NCBI GenBank assembly: GCA_027325905.1
Contig: DAIEEM010000342.1
Coordinates: forward strand, 1-11,457
Reading direction: 5' to 3'
DNA length: 11,457 nt
Source: Rhodocyclaceae bacterium
GTDB taxonomy: Bacteria > Pseudomonadota > Gammaproteobacteria > Burkholderiales > Rhodocyclaceae
Part shown: positions 4,645 to 11,457 of the stretch, in pieces
Layout of the letters: every line of letters begins with the position of its first letter
Position numbering within the stretch: the stretch's first letter is position 1
The notes under the pieces: model-generated
Told to the model about the DNA's origin: nothing
What the model saw: the letters and a program-made list of their open reading frames with translations, nothing else
Databases searched by the model: none
Translations under genes and position numbers: made by a program

Positions 4645-5541
4645 ATGGCCGCATCCCACGAAAACGTCAGCATGGCGCTGTTCTGTGACTTCGAGAACGT
4701 GGCACTCGGCGTACGCGACGCCAAATACGAGAAGTTCGACATCAAGCCGGTGCTCGAGCGCTTGCTGCTCAAGGGCAATATCGTCGTCAAGAAGGCCTAT
4801 TGCGACTGGGATCGCTACAAGGCATTCAAGGCGACGATGCACGAAGCCAATTTCGAGCTGATCGAGATTCCGCATGTGCGGCAGTCCGGCAAAAACTCGG
4901 CCGACATTCGCCTGGTGGTCGACGCCCTCGATCTCTGCTATACAAAGTCGCACGTCGACACCTTCGTCATCATCAGCGGCGACTCGGATTTTTCGCCGCT
5001 GGTCTCCAAGCTGCGCGAGAACGCCAAGCAAGTGATCGGCGTCGGCGTCAAGCAATCGACCTCCGACCTGCTGATCGCCAACTGCGACGAATTCATCTTT
5101 TACGACGACCTGGTGCGCGAGAGCCAGCGCGCCGCCGCCAAGCGCGACACGCACGCCGCGCCGCCCGCGGCCAAGCGTCCGCCCGACGAGGAAAAGGAAG
5201 CGCGTCGGCGGCAGGCCATCGACATCGCCGTGGAGACTTTCGACGCGCTGGTATCGGAACGCGGCGACAGCGGCAAAATCTGGGCGTCGGTGCTGAAGGA
5301 GGCGATCAAGCGCCGCAAGCCCGATTTCAGCGAATCGCGCTACGGCTTCCGCGCCTTCGGCAACCTGCTCGACGAGGCGCAGGCGCGCGGCCTGCTTGAA
5401 GTCGGCCGCGACGAGAAATCGGGGGCCTACGTCCATCGCAGCAGCGGGCCCGCTGTCGCCGAGCCCGCCGCCGAACCGCCGGCGGCCGTGCGCGGCCGGC
5501 GCCCGCGCAAACCCAAAGCGCCGGCCGCTGGCGCCGCCTGA
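4645..5541 (+). CDS. NYN (LabA/DUF88-type) domain protein with C-terminal OST-HTH/LOTUS-like region
   Basis: 298 residues. N-terminal NYN domain (about 9-155) of the PIN-like nuclease fold, with the acidic residues expected of a metal-dependent RNase: Asp15 in FCDFENV, Asp87 in NSADIRLVVDAL, and Asp113/Asp115 in IISGDSDFSPLV, a LabA-type signature. A charged Ala/Pro-rich linker (about 158-188) leads to a helical region, about 189-265 (IDIAVETFDALVSERG...RYGFRAFGNLLDEAQARGLLEV), that looks like the winged OST-HTH/LOTUS RNA-binding domain. The tail is low-complexity, Pro/Ala/Arg/Lys-rich (RGRRPRKPKAP) and may bind nucleic acid. By analogy it is an RNA-degrading or RNA-binding protein, but no substrate is known. 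No clear Shine-Dalgarno precedes ATG 4645; Met10, just before the first NYN strand, is an alternative start. Confidence 0.87.
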   Translation: MAASHENVSMALFCDFENVALGVRDAKYEKFDIKPVLERLLLKGNIVVKKAYCDWDRYKAFKATMHEANFELIEIPHVRQSGKNSADIRLVVDALDLCYTKSHVDTFVIISGDSDFSPLVSKLRENAKQVIGVGVKQSTSDLLIANCDEFIFYDDLVRESQRAAAKRDTHAAPPAAKRPPDEEKEARRRQAIDIAVETFDALVSERGDSGKIWASVLKEAIKRRKPDFSESRYGFRAFGNLLDEAQARGLLEVGRDEKSGAYVHRSSGPAVAEPAAEPPAAVRGRRPRKPKAPAAGAA

Positions 5542-5557
5542 ACGGCCGCGCCTTCAT

Positions 5558-5582
5558 GCCGACGGTCGCTAGCAGCGTCGGC
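5558..5582. terminator. Hairpin between convergent NYN and ald genes
   Basis: GCCGACG (5558-5564) and CGTCGGC (5576-5582) form a perfect seven-base stem with an 11-base loop, in the 46-base gap between two converging genes. There is no T-run. The position suits a bidirectional terminator. Confidence 0.35.
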
Positions 5583-5587
5583 GCATG

Positions 5588-6709
5588 CTATGCCAGCGAC
5601 TGGACGATTTGCTGCGTCGAGGCGTACTCGTAGCCGAGCGCCGCCGCGACCGGCGCGCAAGTGATTGAACCGCGATAAACGTTGAGGCCGTCGCGGAAAT
5701 TGGCATCCTCCTTCAATGCCTTCTGCCAGTCGTCCGCCAGCCGCAGAACGAAAGGCAACGTCGCGTGGCTCAGCGCGAACGTCGACGTCCGCGCGACCGC
5801 GCCGGGCATGTTGGCGACGCAATAATGCACGATGCCGTCGACGACATAGGTCGGCTCGGCGTGGGTCGTCGGCCGGCTGGTCTCAAAGCAGCCGCCCTGG
5901 TCGATCGATACGTCCACCAGCACCGAACCGCTGCGCATGCGCTTGAGCAGGTCGCGCGAAACCAGTTTCGGCGCTGCGGCGCCGGGGATCAGCACTGCCC
6001 CGACCACGAGGTCGGCATCGAGGACGTATTCCTCGATTGCGGCGTCGGACGAATAGATCGTGCGAATGCGGTTGCCGAACGCCGCGTCCAGGGTATTCAG
6101 CCGTGGCAACGAGCGGTCCAGCACGGTCACTTGCGCGCCCATGCCGACGGAGATCAGCGTCGCGTTGTAGCCGACGACGCCGCCGCCGAGTACCGTTACC
6201 TTGGCCGGCGGCACGCCGGCGACGCCCGCCAGCAGCAGGCCCGACCCGCCGTTCGATTTCTGCAGGCAGGCTGCGCCCGCCTGGATCGACATGCGCCCCG
6301 CCACTTCGCTCATCGGCGCCAGCAGCGGCAAGCCGCCGGCCGCGTCGGTCACAGTCTCGTAGGCGATGGCGATGGCGCCGGATGCCATCAGCAGTTGGGC
6401 CTGCACGGGGTCGGCTGCGAGATGGAGATAGGCGAACAGCAGTTGCCCCGGACGCAGCAGCTTGCATTCGGCCGGCTGCGGTTCCTTTATCTTGACGACG
6501 AGGTCGGCGCAGGCAAAGATTTCTTCGGGCGAACCCGCGAGTTCGGCGCCGACGCGGCGATATTGCTCGTCGCTAAGGCCGATGGCGCTGCCGGCGTCGG
6601 CCTGGACCAGCACCGTATGGCCGTGCTTGACCGCCTCGCGCACGCCTTCCGGCGTCATGCCGACGCGGTACTCGTTGTTCTTGATTTCCTTGGGAATGCC
6701 GATCAGCAT
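5588..6709 (-). CDS. ald: Alanine dehydrogenase
   Basis: Cytoplasmic NAD-dependent enzyme interconverting L-alanine and pyruvate + NH4+. 373 residues, the usual length. All expected active-site residues are present at their canonical numbers: Arg15 (NEYRVGMTP), Lys75 (VVKIKEPQ), His96 (LFAYLHLA) and Asp270 (VDVSIDQGG). The NAD-binding Rossmann motif is VTVLGGGVVGYNA (171-183), and MPGAVARTST lies further on. No frameshift. The ATG lies 3 bases after the guaC stop, and GGAG, its ribosome site, is inside the last guaC codons, so the two are cotranscribed and probably translationally coupled. It is the last gene of the minus-strand unit. Direction in vivo (alanine catabolism or ammonia assimilation) cannot be told from sequence. 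Confidence 0.96.
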   Translation of the reverse strand: MLIGIPKEIKNNEYRVGMTPEGVREAVKHGHTVLVQADAGSAIGLSDEQYRRVGAELAGSPEEIFACADLVVKIKEPQPAECKLLRPGQLLFAYLHLAADPVQAQLLMASGAIAIAYETVTDAAGGLPLLAPMSEVAGRMSIQAGAACLQKSNGGSGLLLAGVAGVPPAKVTVLGGGVVGYNATLISVGMGAQVTVLDRSLPRLNTLDAAFGNRIRTIYSSDAAIEEYVLDADLVVGAVLIPGAAAPKLVSRDLLKRMRSGSVLVDVSIDQGGCFETSRPTTHAEPTYVVDGIVHYCVANMPGAVARTSTFALSHATLPFVLRLADDWQKALKEDANFRDGLNVYRGSITCAPVAAALGYEYASTQQIVQSLA

Positions 6710-6712
6710 GCG

Positions 6713-7750
6713 CTATGCTCCGAACACTTCGTTCAACTGCCGCGCCACGCGGATGAAGGTGGTGCGCTTGGACAGTTCCCTCAACTTGCGGGCGCCGACG
6801 TAGGTGCACGCCGAGCGCACGCCGCCGAGGATGTCGCGCAGCGACTCGTCCACCGGGCCGCGATAGTCGAGCAGCACCTCCTTGCCCTCGGCGGCGCGGT
6901 AGCCGGCGACGGCGCCGTCGTATTTTTCCATCGCCGCGCGCGAACTCATGCCGTAGAAGCGCACCTTGCGCTGGCCGTCACGCTCGACGATCTCGCCGGC
7001 GCACTCGTCGTGGCCGGCGAGCATGCCGCCCAGCATGACGAAATCGGCGCCGCCGCCGAAGGCCTTGGCCAGGTCGCCGGGCACAGCGCAGCCGCCGTCG
7101 GCGCAGATCAGGCCGCCTAGGCCGTGCGCGGCGTCGGCGCATTCGATGATGGCGGAGAGCTGCGGGTAGCCGACGCCGGCCATCTTGCGCGTGGTGCACA
7201 CCGAGCCGGGGCCGATGCCGACCTTGACGATGTCGGCGCCGTCGAGGATCAGCTCTTCCGTCATTTCGCCGGTGACGACGTTGCCGGCCATGATGGTGAT
7301 CTGCGGATAGGCGTCGCGCAGCTTGCGCAGGAAATCGACGAAGGACTTGGTGTAGCCGTTGGCGACATCGATGCAGACGTAGGCGATGGCGTCGCCCGCC
7401 GCTTCCTTGACGCGGCGGAACTTGTCGTAATCGGCCTTGGCGATGCCCATCGAGTAGAACACCGTCGCAGCGTCGGACCCTGCCTTGAAAAAGGCCGTCA
7501 GATCGGGCTCTTCATAATGCTTGTGCAGCGCCGTGGCCAAGGTGTGCCTGGCCAGCGCCTGCGCCATCTCGAAGGTGCCGACGGTATCCATGTTGGCGGC
7601 GATGATGGGAATGCCGCGATACTTGCCGCCGGAATGGCGGAAGACGAATTCGCGCGAAATATCGACCTCGGAGCGGGAGGTCAGCGTCGAACGCTTGGGC
7701 CGGATCAGGACATCCTTGAAGTCGAGCTTGAGTTCTTCTTCGATGCGCAT
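6713..7750 (-). CDS. guaC: GMP reductase
   Basis: NADPH-dependent deamination of GMP to IMP and ammonia, returning guanine nucleotides to the purine pool. 345 residues against 347 in E. coli GuaC. Seen: [14 protein letters not shown] (10-23), [10 protein letters not shown] (51-60), the catalytic loop [11 protein letters not shown] with Cys185, ICADGGC, and [15 protein letters not shown]. The lack of inserted CBS domains and the [13 protein letters not shown] context separate it from IMP dehydrogenase. Start ATG 7750, with GAGGA about nine bases upstream. It follows the DUF1178 gene by 30 bases and precedes ald by 3, forming a tight DUF1178-guaC-ald unit. In E. coli guaC responds to purine and glutamine levels; no riboswitch or operator is visible here. 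Confidence 0.96.
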   Translation of the reverse strand: MRIEEELKLDFKDVLIRPKRSTLTSRSEVDISREFVFRHSGGKYRGIPIIAANMDTVGTFEMAQALARHTLATALHKHYEEPDLTAFFKAGSDAATVFYSMGIAKADYDKFRRVKEAAGDAIAYVCIDVANGYTKSFVDFLRKLRDAYPQITIMAGNVVTGEMTEELILDGADIVKVGIGPGSVCTTRKMAGVGYPQLSAIIECADAAHGLGGLICADGGCAVPGDLAKAFGGGADFVMLGGMLAGHDECAGEIVERDGQRKVRFYGMSSRAAMEKYDGAVAGYRAAEGKEVLLDYRGPVDESLRDILGGVRSACTYVGARKLRELSKRTTFIRVARQLNEVFGA

Positions 7751-7780
7751 GAGCGTAGATCCTCGGGTCCGCCGAAACGG

Positions 7781-8206
7781 TCAGTGCGTCTCCTCGCCCG
7801 GCGGCACCGTCAGGGGCACGACGACGATGCTTTCCTCCAGCAGGTCGCGCGTTTGTTCGAGCGTGGCGACGCCGCGAATGTTCCGTGCCGGCGCTTCCTG
7901 GTAGTGGATCTTGCGGGCTTCGTCGGGGAATCGCTTGCCGACATTTTCGCTGTCGCGCACGTAGGCGGCGATGGCGTCGCGCAGTTGCTCCTGCACGGCC
8001 GCCGCGCTTTCATGTTCCGCCATGTCCTTGGCGGTCGACGCAGAGGAAATGACATGCGGCCCCGACGGCAGGCGACTCACTTGCGCATCGTTGCAGACGG
8101 GGCAGGTCAGCAGCCCGCGCTGCTGCTGGTCGCTGAAGGCTTCGGCGGAGGCGAACCAGCCTTCGAATCGGTGCTTGTGCCGGCAAAGGAGATTGAGGAC
8201 GATCAT
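7781..8206 (-). CDS. DUF1178 family protein, unknown function
   Basis: 141 residues from ATG 8206. The N-terminus MIVLNLLCRHKHRFEGWF, the pair CPVC (Cys35, Cys38) with Cys8 and His10/His12, and the C-terminal block GVATLEQTRDLLEESIVVVPL are the DUF1178 hallmarks. The Cys/His set suggests a zinc ribbon at the N-terminus; the middle is helical and charged. A longer open frame reaching 8548 only runs antisense through the kinase gene's 3' end and has the wrong composition, so it is not used. No strong Shine-Dalgarno is seen. First gene of the DUF1178-guaC-ald unit; the 85-base gap from the kinase gene contains a -10-like box, so it may have its own promoter. Function unknown across the family. 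Confidence 0.9.
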   Translation of the reverse strand: MIVLNLLCRHKHRFEGWFASAEAFSDQQQRGLLTCPVCNDAQVSRLPSGPHVISSASTAKDMAEHESAAAVQEQLRDAIAAYVRDSENVGKRFPDEARKIHYQEAPARNIRGVATLEQTRDLLEESIVVVPLTVPPGEETH

Positions 8207-8272
8207 ATCGGCAGGGGTCGTTGTGGGCGCTCGGATGGGGGCGGAAGTCGCGGCCGCCGACCGTACGCCCGC

Positions 8273-8278
8273 ATAATA
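8273..8278 (-). promoter_or_regulatory. Possible -10 box upstream of DUF1178-guaC-ald
   Basis: TATTAT on the minus strand in the 85-base gap after the kinase stop, 66 bases before the DUF1178 start. The hexamer 17 bases upstream (GAAAAT, at the end of the kinase gene) is a poor -35. It may mark a separate promoter for the three-gene unit; otherwise readthrough from the kinase gene would serve. Confidence 0.2.
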
Positions 8279-8291
8279 GCGCGCCCGGCGC

Positions 8292-10202
8292 TCAAATTTT
8301 CGGTTCGGGCAAGGTGAAATAGAAAGTCGAACCGCGCCCCACTTCGCTTTCGGCCCAGATGCGGCCGCCGTGGCGGAGAATGACGCGCTGCACCGTCGCC
8401 AGCCCGATGCCGGTGCCGGCGAACTCGCTGACGGGATGCAGGCGGCTGAACGGCAGGAACAGTTTGTCCGCATAGGCCATATCGAAGCCGGCGCCGTTGT
8501 CGCGCACGAAGTACGCCGTTTCGGTGCCGCCCTCCGCCGTCGCCACACCGACGGAGCCGAAGGCGATCTGCGCCAGGTCGCGTTTGCCGGTGAACTTCCA
8601 GGCGTTGCGCAGCAGATTGTCCAACGCCACCCGCAACAGTACCGGATCGGCCTGTGCCACGCGCCCGTCGGCGACGACGATGTCGGCCCGGCGTGCCGGC
8701 TCAGCCTCCGTCATGTCGCGGGCGATGTCGCGCACCAGGCCGCTGAGGTCGGTGGCCTCGTAGTGGATGTCGGCCCGGCTGATGCGGGCCAGTTCCAGCA
8801 GGTCGTCGATGAGTTGCGACATGCGCTGGCTGGCGGTGCGGATGCGTTGCAAATGGACGCGGCCGGTATCGTCGAGCTGGCCGGCGTAATCCTCGACCAG
8901 GATGTTGGCGAAGCCGTCGATGGCACGCAGCGGCGCTCGCAAGTCGTGGGAAACGGAATACGAGAACGCCTCGAGTTCGTGGTTCGAGGCTTCCAGTTGT
9001 GCCGTGCGGACGCGCACGCGATTTTCCAGTTCGGCATTGAGATTCCCGAGCCTCTCGGCCGCCAGTCTGCGGTCGGTGATGTCGAAAAGCGTTCCCGAGG
9101 TGCCGGCGAATTCGCCGCTCTCGTCCCAGCGCGCGTGTTGAGCCGCCTCCAGCCAGCCGATACTGCCGTCGCCGCGCGTGAAGCGCAGTTCGAAACGGCA
9201 ATTCTGCACCTCGCCTTTTTCGAGACGGCCCTGCCAGTGCGCCGCCAACGACCGATCTTCCTCGTGCACCAGATCCGCCAGCGGCCGGCCAAGCGCCTGA
9301 GCGACCTCGATGCCGGTGATTTCCGTCCACGCCGGATTGAGCAGGATCCAGGCACCTGTCGCATCGGTCTGGAATATCACTTCCTTGACGCTGTCGAAGA
9401 CTTCGCGGTAGCTCGCCTGGCTTTCGCGCAAAGCCCGCTCGCGCTCCTGCAGCGCCGAGATCATGCTGTTGAACGCCTGCGCCATGTCGCGGATGTCCTT
9501 GGGCCCGCTGAGCGCGGCGCGAACCTCCGATTCGCCGTGCTCGGCACGCGACATCGCCTCGGACAACGCCGTGATCGGCCTCGTCATGCGGCCGGTGAGC
9601 CAGCGGATGGCGAACAGGAAGGCGACGGCGAAGAGGAGGGAAATCACGATATTGGCAAGGAATATCTCCACCAGCATGCGCGACAGCGTCTCCTTGCTCT
9701 GCACCACGCGGACGAAGCCGAGCACCTCCTCCTTGCGCTCCGTAACCTCGAACGGCGAGTCGCCGGAACTCTTGATGCGAACCGGCGCCACGAAGCGCCA
9801 CGAATTGCCGGTTTCCATTTCCAGCGAGGCGGCGTTGTGCAGCATCGCCTCCGGCAGCGGCGTATCGCCGATAGCCGTCGATGCTTCGCCGCGAACGATA
9901 AGCGGCTGGCCGCTGGACAGGCGAATCTCGACGCGCTTGACGTCGGGAAACGCGAGCGTCGTGTTGACAGCGCCGCTGGCATTTTCGGCCGATGCATACA
10001 GCAGCGCCAGCGTGCTTTGGTTAGCCAGGTTCTCGGCGATATGCTCGCCCTGGGCCAGCAGCGTCTGGCGGATCTGGCGGCTGCCCTGCCACGAGGTCAG
10101 CAGCGACGAGAACAGCGCGAAGATGAACACGCCCACCGTCACCGCAACGCTCAGTTGCTGCTTGAACGCCGCTTGCCGCAGAAAGCCGGGGAAAGGTGCC
10201 AT
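8292..10202 (-). CDS. Membrane sensor histidine kinase (periplasmic sensor, HAMP, PAS, HisKA, HATPase)
   Basis: 636 residues. Transmembrane segments at about 15-36 and 178-200 enclose a periplasmic domain of some 140 residues (TLALLYASAENAS, VNTTLAFPDVKRVEIR), resembling the CHASE8 type found in many proteobacterial kinases. Then HAMP (about 200-253), PAS (about 262-378, ending GTLFDITDRRLA), a short coiled coil (380-412), HisKA with phospho-acceptor His419 in SYSVSHDLRAPLRAIDGF, and the ATPase domain with N box DNLLRNAWKF (528-537), G1 DNGAGFD (568-574) and G2 GTGIGLATV (596-604). The kinase core is of the phytochrome-like HisKA class. All catalytic motifs are intact, so it should autophosphorylate. 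No receiver domain is fused, and no response regulator gene is in the window. It starts 18 bases after the gene for a secreted binding protein, which suggests they work together. Confidence 0.94.
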   Translation of the reverse strand: MAPFPGFLRQAAFKQQLSVAVTVGVFIFALFSSLLTSWQGSRQIRQTLLAQGEHIAENLANQSTLALLYASAENASGAVNTTLAFPDVKRVEIRLSSGQPLIVRGEASTAIGDTPLPEAMLHNAASLEMETGNSWRFVAPVRIKSSGDSPFEVTERKEEVLGFVRVVQSKETLSRMLVEIFLANIVISLLFAVAFLFAIRWLTGRMTRPITALSEAMSRAEHGESEVRAALSGPKDIRDMAQAFNSMISALQERERALRESQASYREVFDSVKEVIFQTDATGAWILLNPAWTEITGIEVAQALGRPLADLVHEEDRSLAAHWQGRLEKGEVQNCRFELRFTRGDGSIGWLEAAQHARWDESGEFAGTSGTLFDITDRRLAAERLGNLNAELENRVRVRTAQLEASNHELEAFSYSVSHDLRAPLRAIDGFANILVEDYAGQLDDTGRVHLQRIRTASQRMSQLIDDLLELARISRADIHYEATDLSGLVRDIARDMTEAEPARRADIVVADGRVAQADPVLLRVALDNLLRNAWKFTGKRDLAQIAFGSVGVATAEGGTETAYFVRDNGAGFDMAYADKLFLPFSRLHPVSEFAGTGIGLATVQRVILRHGGRIWAESEVGRGSTFYFTLPEPKI

Positions 10203-10220
10203 GTCAGGCTCGCCGTCGCG

Positions 10221-11195
10221 TCATTGTTCGGGGAAGATCAAATCGAAGTTCTGTTGCCGGGCGGCAACGTCGAGGCCGAGGTGATTCGCGGTGCGCACGT
10301 TGGCGGCGACCAGCACCGTCTTCAGCGGCGTCACGCCGTGCGCCGCAGTTCCACCGGACGAAAGATAATTTTGCGCCGCAATCGCCAGGTTGCGGCCGAT
10401 CTGGGCATTGTCGGGATAGAGCGAGAACAGCGCGCCGCGCCGGACATGGACGACGCTGCTGGAAAAGACCGCCAGGTTGCGCGACCACGCCTGCTGTAGC
10501 ACCAGCGGCAGCACCGATGCCTCATCGACCGTCGTCGAATCCTGCGGCAGCCAAAGCGCGTCTCGGCGCGCATCCATCGTCGCCAGTATCTCCTGATAGA
10601 AGCGCATCGAGGTCTTTAGGTCCGTCGCTTCGTAAGCCGCGAGTTCGAGGCCGCGGGCGCTGGCCGCTTCCTTCGCCAATCGCAGCAGCCACGCATTCTG
10701 GCGCGGGTCGTAGATGACGAATACGCGCCTTGCCGTCGGCATGAAGATCTGCAGGCGCGAAAACAGCAACGCTGGATCGGGCGCCAGGCTGAAGACGGCA
10801 AAGTTGCGGGCATCGGCCTCGGGCACCGAGACGACGCCGCCGACCACGACGCCCATATCGCGCTCTAGACCCATCGCTACGCTCAAGCCATTGCGACCGA
10901 GGGCGATGACGACGTGGGTATCCTGGCGCCGCAACTCGGCGGCGATTTCCTGGGGATTCACGCCGGCACCGACGGCAAAACTGGGTACGTGGGTTCCGGC
11001 CTGCTCCTCGATGCCGCCGACGATCACGGTGAAGACGCTACGGTAGGGTTCGCCGATATCCGGATACAGTACGGCGATGCCCCGTCCCGCGGGCGGTGCG
11101 GCGTCCGCGCCGACATACGCCAGGCCGATGACGCAGCACAACGCCGCGAGACACGCCGTTGTAAGCCTCCTGAGCGCTGGCGCTCTGCGCGTCAT
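10221..11195 (-). CDS. Periplasmic substrate-binding protein, ABC_sub_bind-like (DUF534/TrpX-type)
   Basis: 324 residues from ATG 11195. A typical Sec signal peptide opens it (MTRRAPALRRLTTACLAALC..., hydrophobic core, ADA-A cleavage near residue 32); the Cys residues in it do not form a lipobox. The mature part has the two-lobe pattern of the ABC_sub_bind family: GIAVLYPDIGEPYRSVF, HVVIALGRNGLSVA, RRVFVIYDPRQNAWLLRLA, DALWLPQDSTTVD, and a C-terminal lobe ending in a basic strand-helix. A longer start at 11231 lacks a ribosome site and would hide the signal peptide; GGGAG upstream of 11195 is weak and distant. No permease or ATPase accompanies it: the next gene, 18 bases on, is a sensor kinase. 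It probably binds a small periplasmic ligand for that kinase. Ligand unknown. Confidence 0.85.
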   Translation of the reverse strand: MTRRAPALRRLTTACLAALCCVIGLAYVGADAAPPAGRGIAVLYPDIGEPYRSVFTVIVGGIEEQAGTHVPSFAVGAGVNPQEIAAELRRQDTHVVIALGRNGLSVAMGLERDMGVVVGGVVSVPEADARNFAVFSLAPDPALLFSRLQIFMPTARRVFVIYDPRQNAWLLRLAKEAASARGLELAAYEATDLKTSMRFYQEILATMDARRDALWLPQDSTTVDEASVLPLVLQQAWSRNLAVFSSSVVHVRRGALFSLYPDNAQIGRNLAIAAQNYLSSGGTAAHGVTPLKTVLVAANVRTANHLGLDVAARQQNFDLIFPEQ

Positions 11196-11238
11196 GTTCG
11201 AACCATCTCCCTCGCCACGATGCTGCCGCATTCATTAG

Positions 11239-11269
11239 GCATACGGCTATGCATAGAAGGATATTCCTT
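11239..11269. promoter_or_regulatory. Two adjacent inverted repeats upstream of the binding-protein gene
   Basis: GCATA-CGGC-TATGC (11239-11252) and AAGGA-TAT-TCCTT (11257-11269) are two short perfect dyads four bases apart, 44-74 bases before the start codon. On minus, TTGCCC and TATCCT are spaced 17 bases apart around the second dyad and could be a weak promoter. An operator for the binding-protein/kinase pair is possible. Arms of five bases are short enough to arise by chance. Confidence 0.25.
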
Positions 11270-11457
11270 TAGGCTGTAGCGGGCAACCGGACACGCGCAG
11301 GAATGGCCACCGCAACGGAGTAGACACTATGCGATGCGTTTGGCGACGGCGGATGTGAGCGGAACGACTGGTGCCGGAACCGGAATCGAACATCTGCCTG
11401 TATCCGTTACGGTTGCTTGATCTACGTTTTCTGAAAATCAAAGCTACCGCCAAAGTT
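11270..11457. other. Non-coding right edge
   Basis: I see no supported gene, terminator or RNA here. A minus-strand open frame of 68 codons (11247-11453) has no ribosome site or family resemblance. The base mix is ordinary for the window, becoming more AT-rich over the last 40 bases, as upstream of a further gene beyond the edge. Confidence 0.5.

Noticed and set aside
5765..8317. Plus-strand open frames of 451 and 397 codons antisense to ald, guaC and DUF1178
   Set aside because: His/Ala/Arg/Asp-rich composition typical of shadow frames. The minus strand carries enzymes with every catalytic residue in place.
8370..10499. Plus-strand open frame of 709 codons antisense to the kinase and binding-protein genes
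   Set aside because: It is the mirror of two well-supported minus-strand genes, has no recognisable domain, and long antisense frames are expected in GC-rich DNA with strong third-position bias.
1..11457. CRISPR arrays, insertion sequences, phage genes or toxin-antitoxin pairs
   Set aside because: No spaced direct repeats, transposase motifs, phage structural genes or paired small toxin/antitoxin ORFs are seen.

Overview
The window reads as chromosomal DNA of a GC-rich betaproteobacterium, most like the Rhodocyclales/Burkholderiales type. This is judged from the style of the proteins (an RsuA with the KPSNFECS...HHPGV signature, a two-domain Mop protein, a GMP reductase with alanine dehydrogenase, a small wHTH protein ending GYIPPAAPGRKP) and from codon use; no rRNA or marker gene confirms it. 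About 80% is coding. Eleven protein genes are well supported, one of them cut by the left edge. There is also a broken modE and a decayed tRNA.

Left region (1-1708): a minus-strand oleate hydratase gene running off the left edge, preceded by a 454-base stretch with no firm gene. That stretch holds a good minus-strand sigma70-type promoter (TTGCAT, 17 nt, TACAAT), a perfect dyad CAAAC-TAAC-GTTTG just downstream of the -10 that matches the PsrA (fatty-acid-sensing TetR) box, and two Shine-Dalgarno-led mini-ORFs in the leader. The hydratase lacks the usual catalytic glutamate of its FAD loop.

Centre-left (1709-3471): rsuA (16S rRNA pseudouridine synthase) on plus converges on a two-gene minus unit (small winged-helix protein, then small Cys/His-rich protein), with a GC-rich hairpin shared between them. 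Upstream of that unit lie a clean minus-strand intrinsic terminator, a degenerate tRNA-Asn-like sequence and the first ~34 codons of a modE-like molybdate regulator that then breaks. This looks like the scar of a deletion or recombination at a tRNA.

Centre (3472-5541, plus): an intact di-Mop molybdate-binding protein, divergent from the broken modE; a two-CBS-domain protein; and a NYN (LabA-type) nuclease-like protein with a C-terminal OST-HTH/LOTUS-like region.

Right region (5588-11195, all minus): in transcription order, a secreted ABC_sub_bind-type periplasmic binding protein and a membrane sensor histidine kinase 18 nt apart, then DUF1178, guaC (GMP reductase) and ald (alanine dehydrogenase). 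guaC and ald are 3 nt apart. The binding protein and kinase have no permease, ATPase or response regulator in the window and probably act together as a ligand sensor. guaC and ald both handle ammonia/nitrogen (GMP to IMP + NH3; alanine to/from pyruvate + NH4+).

The strongest candidates for something undescribed are the binding-protein/kinase pair, the PsrA-box-controlled oleate hydratase with its unusual active-site loop and leader ORFs, and the modE/tRNA scar. None amounts to a demonstrated new system from sequence alone.
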